NCBI RefSeq assembly: GCF_012641395.1
Contig: NZ_JABAIH010000011.1
Location: 90,346 to 154,345, forward strand
Origin: Rhizobium sp. P32RR-XVIII
GTDB taxonomy: Bacteria > Pseudomonadota > Alphaproteobacteria > Rhizobiales > Rhizobiaceae
DNA length: 64,000 nt
Direction: 5' to 3'
Shown here: piece after piece, positions 7,577-18,400 of the stretch
How positions within the stretch are numbered: position 1 is the first letter of the stretch
Layout of the letters: each line of letters begins with the position of its first letter
Notes under the pieces: model-generated
What the model was told of the DNA's origin: nothing
The model's database searches: none
What the model saw: the letters and a program-made list of their open reading frames with translations, nothing else
Translations under genes and position numbers: made by a program

Positions 7577-8791
7577 TCAGGCGACCTGCCGAGCCAGTGC
7601 GCAACGCGACCAAAGCGAATGCAGCGCCTCGACGAGATGCAGGATGTCGGCATCGCTGTGCAGTGGCGTCGGCGTAATGCGCAGCCGCTCGGTCTTCTTC
7701 GGAACCGTCGGGTAGTTGATCGGCTGAACGTAGACGCCGCAATTGTCGAGCAGCAGGTCCGAAATCCATTTGCACTTCGCCGCATCCCCGACCATCACCG
7801 GCACGATATGGCTGGGATTCGGCATATGCGGAATACCCCGCTGATCGAGCAACGAGCGCAGCTTGCGGACGCGATCCTGGTGCCGGGCGCGCTCGAACTG
7901 GCTGACCTTCAGATGCTGGATCGAGGCGACCGCGCCGGCGGCAAGCGCCGGCGGCAGCGCCGTCGTGAAGATGAAGCCGGACGCAAACGAGCGGATGAAA
8001 TCGCAAAGCGCCGTCGAGGCCGCGATATAGCCGCCCATGACGCCGAAGGCCTTGCCGAGCGTGCCTTCGATGATCGTCAGCCGGTCCATCAGGCCTTCGC
8101 GTTCGGCAATGCCGCCGCCGCGCGGTCCATACATGCCGACGGCATGGACTTCGTCGAGATAGGTCATTGCGCCGTATTTGTCAGCGAGGTCGCAGATTTC
8201 CTTGATCGGTGCGATATCGCCATCCATGGAATAAATGGACTCAAAGGCAATCAGCTTCGGCGCCTTCGGATCGGCGGCCGCAAGCTTGGCTTCGAGATCG
8301 GCCACGTCGTTGTGCTTCCAGATGACCTTCTCGCACTTCGCATAGCGAATGCCTTCGATCATCGAGGCGTGGTTCAGCGCATCGGAGAAAATGATAAGGC
8401 CGGGAATCTTGGCGCCCAACGTGCCGAGAGTCGCCCAGTTGGAGACATAGCCGGACGTGAAGATCAGTGCCGATTCCTTGCCGTGCAGATCGGCAAGCTC
8501 GCGCTCCAGCAGAACGTGGTAATGGGTGGTTCCAGAGATATTCCGGGTGCCTCCCGCACCCGCGCCACAGTGATCTATGGCGTTCTTCATCGCCTCGATC
8601 ACCTTGGAGTTCTGGCCCATGCCGAGATAGTCGTTGGAGCACCAGACGGTTACGTCTTTCGGGCCTTCGGGCGTGTGGCGCGTGGCGCGCGGAAAATTGC
8701 CGCGGTGACGCTCGAGATCGGCAAAAACGCGATAGCGGCCCTCATCGTGGAGCCCGTCCAGTTCGCCTTTAAAAAACGCTTCGAAATCCAT
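7577..8791 (-). CDS. hemA: 5-aminolevulinate synthase
   Basis: A pyridoxal-phosphate enzyme condensing glycine and succinyl-CoA to 5-aminolevulinate, the first step of tetrapyrrole synthesis in alphaproteobacteria (Shemin pathway). The start is placed at the ATG at 8791 (MDFEAFFKGELDGL), with GGAG six bases upstream, giving 404 aa, the usual length. The open frame extends 26 codons further without protein character. Motifs include VWCSNDYLGMGQ, GTRNISGTTHYH, the cofactor region LDEVHAVGMYG, and the lysine-bearing IIEGTLGKAFGVMGGYIA. It is convergent with dxr and downstream of the cox operon, from which a terminator hairpin separates it. Confidence 0.96.
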   Translation of the reverse strand: MDFEAFFKGELDGLHDEGRYRVFADLERHRGNFPRATRHTPEGPKDVTVWCSNDYLGMGQNSKVIEAMKNAIDHCGAGAGGTRNISGTTHYHVLLERELADLHGKESALIFTSGYVSNWATLGTLGAKIPGLIIFSDALNHASMIEGIRYAKCEKVIWKHNDVADLEAKLAAADPKAPKLIAFESIYSMDGDIAPIKEICDLADKYGAMTYLDEVHAVGMYGPRGGGIAEREGLMDRLTIIEGTLGKAFGVMGGYIAASTALCDFIRSFASGFIFTTALPPALAAGAVASIQHLKVSQFERARHQDRVRKLRSLLDQRGIPHMPNPSHIVPVMVGDAAKCKWISDLLLDNCGVYVQPINYPTVPKKTERLRITPTPLHSDADILHLVEALHSLWSRCALARQVA

Positions 8792-8898
8792 CATCTGCTC
8801 CAGTATCGTGCAGCGTTCATCTCCCAACGAACGCGCACACGTCAACCGCTTTAGCATCAACTGCGGCAAATGGCCTATCTTTTTGAATCATTCCAGAT

Positions 8899-8936
8899 AA
8901 AAAATGCGCGATCACCCATTAGCCGGGAGATCGCGC
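8899..8936 (-). terminator. Rho-independent terminator of the coxSLM operon
   Basis: On the minus strand GCGCGATC pairs with GATCGCGC (8929-8936 and 8906-8913) around a 15-base loop, followed by a run of six T (8904-8899). It lies 37 bases after the coxM stop and before hemA, so it should end cox transcription. Confidence 0.75.
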
Positions 8937-8972
8937 AAATTCGCTGGCACGGGAACTGTCCCCGTCAAGATA

Positions 8973-9770
8973 TTAGCCTGCCGCGGCAACGGCACGCTTC
9001 GCCATCACCTTCACGAGATTGGCGCGATATTCCGCGCTGGCGTGCAGGTCCGACATCAAGCCTGTCGAGTCGACATTGACGCCTGCTATCGCGCCGGGCG
9101 ACCAGTTGGCGCTCAATGCCTGCTCCATCGCGTGCTGGCGAAACACACCGTTGGAACCGGCTCCAGTGACGGCGACCCGCACACCGCCGGATCCCTTCGC
9201 CACGAAGACACCGGTCAAGGCGTAGCGGGAGGCCGGGTTCGGAAACTTGGCGTAGCCTGCCTTCTCCGGTGCCTCAAAGGTAATCGCGGTTATCAATTCG
9301 CCTTCGTCGAGCGCTGTCTCGAAAAGACCCGTGAAGAAATCGTCGGCTGCGATCTCGCGCTTGTTGGTGATAATCAAGGCATTCAGCGCCAGCATCGCGG
9401 CAGGATAGTCCGCAGCAGGGTCGTCATTGGCGATCGAACCGCCGATCGTCCCCATGTGGCGCACATGCGGATCGCCGATCAAACCGGCAAGTTCGCACAG
9501 GGCAGGACAAACAGCGCTGATCGCAGCGGAAGAAGCCACTTCCGCATGCGTGACTGCCGCGCCGATCCCCACCGTTCGGCCCTGCACGGTGATCCCTTGC
9601 ATCGAGGCGATGTGACGCAAGTCAACGAGGTCGCTCGGCGCGGCAAGCCGCTGCTTCATCGTTGCGATCAGCGTCATGCCGCCGGAGACGTATTTGCCCT
9701 CGGCTGCGCCTGCAAGCATGCTGACCGCCTCATCGACCGTAGAGGCGCGGTGATAGTTCGTCTGATACAT
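8973..9770 (-). CDS. coxM: CO dehydrogenase-like FAD-binding (medium) subunit, form II
   Basis: A 265-aa flavoprotein subunit of the xanthine oxidase/CODH family. It carries the FAD-binding VSGGMTLIATMKQRLA near residue 28, IGAAVTHAEV, and the second FAD motif GTIGGSIANDDPAADYP near residue 108. The C-terminal CODH flavoprotein domain follows, from about residue 170. It passes electrons from the 2Fe-2S subunit to an acceptor. It is the third gene of a coxS-coxL-coxM operon, 12 bases after coxL. The S-L-M order is that of form II enzymes, whose true substrate is often unknown; see coxL. Confidence 0.92.
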   Translation of the reverse strand: MYQTNYHRASTVDEAVSMLAGAAEGKYVSGGMTLIATMKQRLAAPSDLVDLRHIASMQGITVQGRTVGIGAAVTHAEVASSAAISAVCPALCELAGLIGDPHVRHMGTIGGSIANDDPAADYPAAMLALNALIITNKREIAADDFFTGLFETALDEGELITAITFEAPEKAGYAKFPNPASRYALTGVFVAKGSGGVRVAVTGAGSNGVFRQHAMEQALSANWSPGAIAGVNVDSTGLMSDLHASAEYRANLVKVMAKRAVAAAG

Positions 9771-9782
9771 GGCCGTTCCTCC

Positions 9783-12128
9783 TCAATGGGTCGCTTGTGC
9801 AGCCATCCACACCTTCTGCGGCGTGGCGGGCATCGTCAGCATGTTGTTCCCGATCGCATCGGTTATTGCGTTCATCACCGCCGGAGGCGAGCCGATTGCG
9901 CCGGCCTCGCCGCACCCCTTGATGCCGAGCGGGTTGTTGGGGCAAGGGGTATTCTGGTGCGACAGTTTGAAGGACGGCAAGTCATCGGCGCGCGGCATGG
10001 TGTAGTCCATGTAGCTCGCGGTCAGGAGTTGGCCGTTCTCATCATATTGGACGCCTTCAAGCAGCGCCTGCCCGATGCCCTGGGCAATGCCGCCGTGGAC
10101 CTGCCCTTCGACGATCATCGGGTTGATGATATTGCCGAAATCGTCGGCGGCGACGAACTGGACGATTTCCGTCTTGCCCGTTTCGGGATCGACTTCGACC
10201 TCGCAGATGTAGCAGCCTGCCGGGAAAGTGAAGTTCGAAGGGTCGTAAAACGCCGTTTCCTTCAGTCCCGGCTCCATCCCGCTCGGAAGATTGTGAGCTG
10301 TGTAGGCGGCAAGCGCGACCTGGAACCATGGCAGCGTCTTGTCGGTGCCGGCGACCTTCAACTCGCCGTTTTCGATGATGATATCGCTCTCATCCGCTTC
10401 CATCTGATGCGCGGCAATCTTCTTGGCTTTGGCTTCCACCTTGTCGAGAGCCTTGACGACAGCAGACATGCCAACCGCACCGGAGCGTGAACCATAGGTG
10501 CCCATGCCCATCTGCACCTTGTCGGTATCGCCGTGCAGGACCGACACGCTGTCGATCGGGACACCGAGGCGATCGGCAACCAGCTGTGCAAAGGTCGTCT
10601 CGTGCCCCTGCCCGTGGCTGTGCGACCCCGTCAGCACTTCGACCGTACCGACCGCGTTCACTCGCACTTCTGCCGATTCCCAGAGACCGACCCCGGCCCC
10701 GAGCGAACCCACAGCTTGTGACGGTGCAATGCCGCAAGCCTCGATATAGCAGCTCATACCGATGCCACGCTTCATGCCGCGACCGGCCGCCTCGGCTTTG
10801 CGCGCCGCGAAGCCATTCCAGTCTGCAGCCTGCATGGCGGCACTGAGCGATGCTTCGTAGTCACCCGCGTCGTAGTTCATGATCACCGGCGTCTGATGCG
10901 GGAAGGAGCGGATGAAATTCTTCCGCCGTAACTCCGCTGGCGAAATGCCGAGCTCCCGCGCCGCCGTTTCCATCGTGCGCTCGAGCAGATAGGTCGCTTC
11001 CGGCCGCCCGGCGCCGCGGTAAGCGTCGACAGGCGCCGTATTCGTATAGACGGTACGGACATTGGCATGGATGGCCGGGATATCGTACTGGCCCGACAGC
11101 AGCGTCGCGTAGAGGTAGGTCGGAACCGCCGAGGAGAAGAGGGACATGTAGGCACCGAGATTGCAGATGGTGTCGACCTTCAGCCCGATGATGCGGTTGT
11201 CTTTGTCGAATGCCATTTTCACGGTTGAAACGTGATCGCGGCCATGTGCATCCGCCAGGAAGGCTTCGGTTCGGTCCGCGGTCCACTTGACCGGTACGCC
11301 CGTCTTTTTCGAAGCCCAGAGACAGACGACCTCCTCAGGATAGATGTAAATCTTCGATCCAAAGCCGCCGCCGACATCCGGGGCGATCACCCGCAGCTTG
11401 TTTTCCGGCGCGACATTATAGAATGCGCTCATCACGAGCCGCGCGACATGCGGGTTCTGGCTCGTCGTGTAGCAGGTGTAGTGATCTTCGCCCGCGTCAT
11501 AGATTCCGAGCGCGGCGCGCGGTTCCATCGCATTGGGCGAGAGGCGATTGTTGTGGATCTCGATTTCCGTGATGTGGGCAGCTTCGGAAATGGCCTTGTC
11601 CGTTGGCCCGGCGTCGCCGAGTTCCCAATCGAAGATCAGATTGCTGGGAGCCTCCGGATGGACCTGAGGCGCGCCCGCCTTGAGCGCATCGACTGCCTCG
11701 CTCACAGCCGGCAATTCCTCATAGTCGACGACGACCGCTTCCGCAGCGTCGCGAGCCTCATTAAGGGAATCCGCCACGACGATGGCAACGGCATCTCCGA
11801 CGTAGCGCACCGTGTCGACCGCCAGCGGGCGCCACGCACCCATCTTCATCGGCGAACCGTCCTTGGAATGGATCATCCAGCCGCAGATGAGGTTGCCAAT
11901 GCCATCTGCCAGCAACTGCTTGCCGTCAAGCACGTCGATGACGCCGGGCATGGACCTTGCGGCAGAAACGTCGATGCCCTTGATCTTGGCATGCGCATGC
12001 GGGCTGCGAACGAAATAGCCATACTTCATGCCCGGCACGACCATGTCGTCGGTATAGCGTCCCTTGCCGGTCAGGAACCGCTTGTCTTCCTTGCGCGCTA
12101 CGCGTGCACCAATTCCTTCAACACCCAT
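9783..12128 (-). CDS. coxL: CO dehydrogenase-like molybdenum (large) subunit, form II
   Basis: A 781-aa catalytic subunit of the molybdenum hydroxylase family from the ATG at 12128 (GGGAGG upstream). It has an N-terminal aldehyde oxidase/xanthine dehydrogenase a/b hammerhead domain (about residues 15-135) and a Mo-pterin-binding remainder. The active-site loop reads VDAYRGAGRPEATYLLE. Form I (true aerobic CODH) has AYRCSFR here, with the Cys that binds copper, while form II has AYRGAGR. This is therefore form II and lacks that cysteine. The C-terminal region GCGEAGAIGSPPAVMNA holds the conserved catalytic Glu. Form II enzymes have been linked to CO oxidation in some rhizobia but may act on other aldehydes or heterocycles. 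Confidence 0.95.
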   Translation of the reverse strand: MGVEGIGARVARKEDKRFLTGKGRYTDDMVVPGMKYGYFVRSPHAHAKIKGIDVSAARSMPGVIDVLDGKQLLADGIGNLICGWMIHSKDGSPMKMGAWRPLAVDTVRYVGDAVAIVVADSLNEARDAAEAVVVDYEELPAVSEAVDALKAGAPQVHPEAPSNLIFDWELGDAGPTDKAISEAAHITEIEIHNNRLSPNAMEPRAALGIYDAGEDHYTCYTTSQNPHVARLVMSAFYNVAPENKLRVIAPDVGGGFGSKIYIYPEEVVCLWASKKTGVPVKWTADRTEAFLADAHGRDHVSTVKMAFDKDNRIIGLKVDTICNLGAYMSLFSSAVPTYLYATLLSGQYDIPAIHANVRTVYTNTAPVDAYRGAGRPEATYLLERTMETAARELGISPAELRRKNFIRSFPHQTPVIMNYDAGDYEASLSAAMQAADWNGFAARKAEAAGRGMKRGIGMSCYIEACGIAPSQAVGSLGAGVGLWESAEVRVNAVGTVEVLTGSHSHGQGHETTFAQLVADRLGVPIDSVSVLHGDTDKVQMGMGTYGSRSGAVGMSAVVKALDKVEAKAKKIAAHQMEADESDIIIENGELKVAGTDKTLPWFQVALAAYTAHNLPSGMEPGLKETAFYDPSNFTFPAGCYICEVEVDPETGKTEIVQFVAADDFGNIINPMIVEGQVHGGIAQGIGQALLEGVQYDENGQLLTASYMDYTMPRADDLPSFKLSHQNTPCPNNPLGIKGCGEAGAIGSPPAVMNAITDAIGNNMLTMPATPQKVWMAAQATH

Positions 12129-12213
12129 GATGTCCTCCCAATGGGGTTTCGGGCCCGGCATTCCGCCAAAGAGAATCGCGTTCGGCAGTCAGCCAGACAA
12201 TTCCAAAGAGATG

Positions 12214-12705
<492 letters not shown>

Positions 12706-12948
12706 GATTTCCTCCTCGCGCCTTCCTCCAGGCACGGGGGCATCATTTGACCTTTTCGCTTTGGAATCAACCGCTACTTTAGGGCGTCATGCCAAATATG
12801 CTTCAGCGAAGAATGCAAACTGTGTGTTGATCGAGTCACATTGAAAAGAACCGTGATTACGAAAATTTTCCGCGCAAGCTGGACGCAACCTTATCGCGAC
12901 ATAGTTTCAAAAACTAAGAAGAACGTCAAAAAACGCAAAGGGACTGCT

Positions 12949-12964
12949 GCTGCCTGCAGGCAGC
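12949..12964. repeat. 16-base perfect palindrome in lipoprotein leader
   Basis: GCTGCCTGCAGGCAGC, centred on a PstI-like CTGCAG, lies seven bases before the GGAG ribosome binding site of the small lipoprotein gene. It could be an operator or a leader hairpin. Its function is not known. Confidence 0.5.
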
Positions 12965-12981
12965 TAACCTGGAGAACCAAA

Positions 12982-13239
12982 ATGAAGAAAATAATCGCAT
13001 TCGCTCTGATCGGCTTGTCCATTGCAAGCTGTACACCGACGCAGCAGGGTGCCGGGATCGGTGCGGCCTCCGGTGCGGTCATTGGCGGAGTCGTTACAGG
13101 CAATGTTCGCGGCGCCGCCGTCGGCGCTGCAGCCGGAGGTCTCGCTGGCGCCCTCATTGGCAACGTCGCGGAACAGCCTGGCCAATGCTACTATCGCGAT
13201 CGCTATGGCCGCCGCTATATCGACGATTGCCCCCGCTAA
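12982..13239 (+). CDS. Small glycine-zipper lipoprotein (85 aa)
   Basis: ATG at 12982 with GGAG at 12971; the longer upstream frame is not protein-like. The N-terminus MKKIIAFALIGLSIASC is a lipoprotein signal with lipobox IASC, so Cys17 should be lipidated. The middle is a glycine-zipper domain (GAGIGAASGAVIGGVVTG, GAAVGAAAGGLAGALIG), as in 17-kDa antigen/OsmB-like and YMGG proteins, and could pack in a membrane. The C-terminal tail GQCYYRDRYGRRYIDDCPR has two cysteines and many aromatic and basic residues. Exact function unknown; probably an envelope-associated stress or structural lipoprotein. It stands alone, with a terminator behind it. Confidence 0.85.
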   Translation: MKKIIAFALIGLSIASCTPTQQGAGIGAASGAVIGGVVTGNVRGAAVGAAAGGLAGALIGNVAEQPGQCYYRDRYGRRYIDDCPR

Positions 13240-13271
13240 CGGGCAGAACCCAATTTATAGAGGCTCGAAAG

Positions 13272-13295
13272 TCCCGGCCCCAACCGGGATTTTTT
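13272..13295 (+). terminator. Rho-independent terminator after the lipoprotein gene
   Basis: TCCCGG (13272-13277) pairs with CCGGGA (13284-13289), followed by six T (13290-13295). It lies about 33 bases after the stop codon. Confidence 0.8.
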
Positions 13296-13332
13296 CGTCT
13301 ATCTAAATTAGTGACTTGAATAGCTTGATTTG

Positions 13333-13360
13333 CTTAAATTAACTTAAATTAACTTAATTG
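13333..13360. repeat. 10-base A/T-rich tandem repeat upstream of tamA
   Basis: CTTAAATTAA is repeated at 13333 and 13343 and partly again at 13353 (CTTAATTG). A 10-base period places the A/T tracts on one face of the helix, so the DNA may be curved or act as an UP-like element for a tamA promoter. Confidence 0.5.
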
Positions 13361-13443
13361 GTACACCCCGTGCATTTTTGCCGCTAAGCTGCTAACGGCT
13401 GGGCAAACGCAATGCTTCATTGTGATGGAACTAAAAGCGGCGG

Positions 13444-15369
13444 ATGCACATAAGAGGGAAGACACCGAAAACGGGTTCTGCGTATCGGCGGACAGGCACT
13501 ATGATGGTGATCGCGGCGGTGGCCGCATTTTCACCGATCGTGGTTGCTAAGGCCTATGCATTCAAGCTTTTCGGCATGACCATTTTCGGCGAGGACCAGA
13601 GCGAGAGCGAACAGGTGCCCGACCCTGTACGCTATTCCGCTGATCTTGCCGTCAAAACCACCGATGCCGACCTCAAGAAAGCGCTGGAAGACAGCTCGCG
13701 ACTTGTTGGCGACAAGGATCGCCCGGTTTCCGGCGATCTCGGTATTGTCGTCAAGGCTCGCGACGATCGCGACCGCTTGATTGCCACGCTTTTCGAACAT
13801 GCCCGCTATGGCGGGGTCGTCACCATTACCGTTAATGGAAAGAATATCGACGACCTGCCGCCCAACCCGACCTTCGACCGGTCTAAACCGATTCCCGTGC
13901 ATGTCGAAATCGACCCAGGGCCGGTTTTCCGGGTGAGGGAAGTCCAGTTTGGTGGGGATGCTGCAAACCGCAGCCCCGCCGACTATGATCTTGCTCCTGG
14001 CCAGGTGGCAGGCTCGCTGGCCATCATCGCCGCCGGCGACAAAATCGTCGAACAGCTGAAAAGCGAAAGCAGACCGCTGGCCAAGCTGACAACCCGGAAA
14101 GCGATAGCCGATCATCGCACCAGCACCGTTGATGTCGTCATAGCAGCGGAGGGCGGCCCGGTTGCGCCGATCGGAGATGTCGGCGTCACCGGGGAAAAAT
14201 CCGTCAAGCCCACTTTCATCCAGCGGTATTCCCGGCTCGAAAGAGGCGAGGCCTATTCCCCCGAGGCGCTCAAGAAAGCCAGCGAGCGACTGCGCGCGCT
14301 TGGCGTTTTTTCGAGCGTCACGATACTCCAAGCCGATTCGCTTGCCGGGGATGGCACCTTGCCGATGACGATCGAGGTTTCCGAGGGCAAGCAGCGCTAC
14401 TTCGGCGTCGGTGCCAATTACTCGACGATCGATGGTCTCGGCGTCCAGGGCTACTGGGGCCACCGCAACCTTTTCGGAGAAGCGGAATCCCTTCGGATCG
14501 AAGGTTCGGTCGGGCGGTTCGGCGAGAACGACATCAGCAATCTCGACTATTCGGCTGGCATTCTCTTCACCAAGCCAGGCGCCTTTGTCCCCGAGGCAAC
14601 GCTGAAAGCAGGCATTGTCGCAAAGACCGAAAATCCGGATCCGTACAATGCCTCGCTGATCACGGCTTCGCTCGGCATATCCTACGAGCTGAGCGATCAG
14701 GATACCGCCTCGGTGAGCGGAGAAATCAGCTACGAAAACGACGACGACGACGCGTTCGGCAACAACGAATATCTGACTTTCGCTCTGCCGCTTACCTATG
14801 AGCGTGATGCACGCGACAACAGGTTCAATCCGACTGCAGGCTATCGGGCAACGCTACAAGCAACGCCAAGCTACGAGGCTTTCGACAGCGTGATCTATTC
14901 GTCCTTCGAGGGATCGATTACCGGCTACCAGGCGATTGGTGCGGAAGACAATGTTGTTTTCGCAGGCAAGCTTGCCGCGGGCAGCCTGATCGGGGGCGAA
15001 TTGGAGCAGATTGCCGCGACACGGCGTTTTTATGCCGGCGGCGGCGGCTCGGTCCGCGGCTATGGCTTTCAGGAGATATCTCCTCGTAACGACAATGGTG
15101 ACGAGACCGGCGGCAAGTCCTATGTCACAGCCTCGCTGGAGGCTCGTGTCAGAATCACCGACACCGTCGGCGTCGTTCCCTTCATCGACGTCGGAACCGT
15201 GGGGCCCGATGAATTCCCGGATTTTTCGGACATTCGAGCTGGCGCCGGCGTCGGAATTCGCTATGCCACGCCCTTTGGACCGCTTCGGCTTGATTTTGCC
15301 GTACCTTTGAACAAGTACGAAGATGGTGCAAGTTTTGGTATCTATGCCGGAATAGGGCAGTCTTTCTAG
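13444..15369 (+). CDS. tamA: Outer-membrane translocation/assembly protein TamA
   Basis: A 641-aa Omp85-family protein. After an N-terminal extension and signal region (MMVIAAVAAFSPIVVAKAYA, about residues 20-39), POTRA domains span about residues 55-310 (for example GPVFRVREVQFGG, VTGEKSVKPTFIQRYSRLERGEAY). A 16-strand beta-barrel follows to the C-terminal aromatic residue (GIYAGIGQSF). The barrel holds the Omp85 signature stretch RRFYAGGGGSVRGYGFQEISP. With TamB, which follows 63 bases later, it forms the TAM complex linked to outer-membrane protein insertion and phospholipid transport. The start could also be the Met at about residue 20 or 21, which would begin the signal peptide directly. 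Confidence 0.9.
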   Translation: MHIRGKTPKTGSAYRRTGTMMVIAAVAAFSPIVVAKAYAFKLFGMTIFGEDQSESEQVPDPVRYSADLAVKTTDADLKKALEDSSRLVGDKDRPVSGDLGIVVKARDDRDRLIATLFEHARYGGVVTITVNGKNIDDLPPNPTFDRSKPIPVHVEIDPGPVFRVREVQFGGDAANRSPADYDLAPGQVAGSLAIIAAGDKIVEQLKSESRPLAKLTTRKAIADHRTSTVDVVIAAEGGPVAPIGDVGVTGEKSVKPTFIQRYSRLERGEAYSPEALKKASERLRALGVFSSVTILQADSLAGDGTLPMTIEVSEGKQRYFGVGANYSTIDGLGVQGYWGHRNLFGEAESLRIEGSVGRFGENDISNLDYSAGILFTKPGAFVPEATLKAGIVAKTENPDPYNASLITASLGISYELSDQDTASVSGEISYENDDDDAFGNNEYLTFALPLTYERDARDNRFNPTAGYRATLQATPSYEAFDSVIYSSFEGSITGYQAIGAEDNVVFAGKLAAGSLIGGELEQIAATRRFYAGGGGSVRGYGFQEISPRNDNGDETGGKSYVTASLEARVRITDTVGVVPFIDVGTVGPDEFPDFSDIRAGAGVGIRYATPFGPLRLDFAVPLNKYEDGASFGIYAGIGQSF

Positions 15370-15432
15370 AGTGCCGGTACTCGCGGTGTTTCAACCGTCG
15401 AACTGTGACAAAAACGGGGTAGTTTCGCCTCC

Positions 15433-18400
15433 ATGCAAGCACTGACGAAGTTCGCGAATTGGACCATAAAGGCGATCGGTGTCTCTACCGGCGTCGTGCT
15501 GATTCTTGCTGCAGCCGCGATTGCGATCTTCGGCTTCACCTCCTTCGGCTCCCGGATCATCACGCAACAGGTTGCGGAGATCCTTTCGAACCGGGACATG
15601 ACGATCAAGGTCCGCGAACCGGGAAGCCTTCTGAGCGGCGGACTGCGTGCCGCCGAGATAACAGTCTCCGATACGCGTGGAGTGTTCGCGCAGATCAACG
15701 GTCTCTCGATAGACTGGAACCCCTTGGCGCTCCTCCGCGGCACATTCGACGCGCAGGAGGTCTTGGTCGACTCGATCAATGTCATCCGAAAGCCGGTGCG
15801 GACCATTCCCTCATCGCGGACAGCAGCCGGCGATGGCGGATTCAATCTGCCGATCAAGATCGATGTCGACAAGATCGCCGTCGCGGGCATCAATCTCAGT
15901 GAGCAGTTCGCGGGCCACGCGTTTACGCTAACGGCCGACGGCAGCAATCTGAAGGCCGACCGGAATGGCGGGAGTGCCACGATCAATGTCGGCCGCCCAG
16001 ATGTGCCGGATGCCAAACTTCTGGCCGACATGGCGTTCAGGCCGGATCGCAACCAGTTGCGGCTGAAGGCCCAGCTTACTGAGCCGAAAGGAGGGCTGCT
16101 CGCGGCTTTCCTGTCCCTGCCGGGCGATCCTGCTGTCAATCTCGCCGTCGACGGCGATGGGCCGATCTCGGATTGGAACGGTCGCCTTCAGGCATCACTC
16201 GACGGCCAACAGCGCGCTTCGATTGAAGGCCGTCACGCGTTGACGCCGGACGGCTTGCACCACGTCGATCTTAAGGGCGGCGGCGATCTCAGCACTCTTC
16301 TTCCGCCGGCCTTTCGACCACTGTTTTCCGGCCAGACGAACATCGACGTCTCCGCCACCTTCGACAACAAGGGCAAGCTCGATATTCAGACCGGCAACAT
16401 AGCGACCGGCAGCGTCGTTATTGCAGCATCAGGCACCTTGGATCGTCGGGGCAACAACAGTCTCAACGCCAACGTCCTCGGCACGTCAGGCCCGGTCGAT
16501 TTTCGTTGGCCGCTTGCCGACGGCGAAGCCCGCTTCATGATTACCGGCCTCAACCTGGCGCTGACCGGCGATGCGCAGACGGCACGACTGAACGCCAGTG
16601 CCTCCCTCGATGCGGCGACATTGCCAAAGGTGACGATCGGCAACGTGAAGCTGACCGCCAAGAGCGAAGCCTTCAATCTGACGCAACGCTCCGGCGCCGT
16701 TCAATTGCGGATGGTCGCCGGCGATTCGACGTTCACGAACCCTGACATCAATCGGGCGGTACAAGGCCCCGTGACACTTGTCGCGCCACTTCAGATCGCA
16801 CCTGAGGGCATAGGCTTCAACGGCACGACTTTCGAGAGCGCCAATGCCAACGGTACCGTCAACGGCACCTACAAGCTTGACGATCAGACGCTGACGGGAA
16901 ATACAAAGCTCGTCGTCCAGCCGGCGGCGCTGCCTCCCGCCATTGCTCAGCGTTTCGATACTCCGATCGCTATCGAAACGCAGGTCTCCGGGACGATTCC
17001 TTCGAAGATCAGTCTTTCAAATCTCGCCATCAAATCTGGAACGGTCGAAGCCGCCGGCACTGTGACGCTGGATGGCGACAACATCGCGGCCACCCTTTCC
17101 GGGCGGCTGCCCGACCTGAGGAAGTTAACAGAAAACGCCGAAGGCGAGGTAAGCTACGCGATCGATGCGAGCGGCCCGATAACGGCACCGGTCATAAAGG
17201 CGAGTGTCAGTGCCGCAACACTACACACTGCCGGCCGCACGATCAGCGATCTCAACGTTGAGATATTCGGCAATGCCGACCCTGCCGCGCCGCGAGCGAC
17301 CGTGGACGGAAAGGGCGCCATCGACAACCAGCCGATCGCCATCAATGCCAACGTGCAGTCTGCAGCCGGCGCCATCAACATTCCGTCCCTGGTTGCGGAT
17401 GTCGCCAGCAACCGCCTGCAAGGCAGCTTGCAATTTTCTCCAGGCTTCGAGCCGACGGGCACGCTTGAGTTCGATTTCCCCGATATAGGCCTGCTCGCGA
17501 TGTTTGGCGGCCAGAAGGCACAAGGTGACCTCAAAGGCACGCTCAACATCACGAACGACGCCGGCAAGATCAGGCTCAAGGTCACGGCCGCAGGAAACCG
17601 GATCCAACGCGACACGCTTTCCGTCATACGGCCCCACATCGATGTCACTGTCACCGATCTGAGAGCATTGGCCGCCAACGGTGTCGTCAGCGCCGACGAG
17701 ATTTCGTCGGGCACGAACAAGCTCGCGGCACCGACGCTGACCTTCGTGCAGCAGCAGAACCACACGAATTTCGATCTTAAGGCTGCATACGATAACAATC
17801 CGCTGCTTGCTGCGGGAAATGTTGAAGCAACCGCCGGCAACATGACGATCCGGCTCGACCGGTTCTCCGGCAAACCGCGCAATATTCCAGTTGAACTCTC
17901 CCACCCCGCCGAGATCGCGATTGCGAATGGCAGGGCCATGCTGAACGACCTTGCGATCAAGACCGGGAACGGTTCGGTCACGGTCAGCGGCTCAGCGGGC
18001 GAGACGCTCGACATCGCTGCCGACATCAAAGATCTCCCGGCAAGCCTCGCCAACACCTTCGTTCCGAATCTGGATGCGGCAGGCGCCATTTCCGGCACCG
18101 GATCTGTCAAAGGCACGCCGGCAGCGCCGATTGCCGATTTCAAGCTTGATTGGAAAAACGCCGAGGTCGCCCAGACAAAGCGCGCAGGACTGGCGCCATT
18201 CGATATAGCGGCGACTGGGAAATATGTCGACAACACCCTCGACTTCGACACAACGCTCGATGGCGCCGATGAATTGGCCTTGAAGGCTCGGGGGAATATC
18301 GTCGTCGCCGGAACAGGCGGTCGGGGCCTGAAAATCGATGCCGATGTCGTCAATCTTCCGGCAAAAATGGCAAACGGCTTCGTTCCGGACCTTGCTGCCG

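Noticed and set aside
8904..10490. 528-codon plus-strand frame opposite coxM and coxL
   Set aside because: Spans two real genes and the terminator; Arg/His/Asp-rich composition typical of antisense reading.
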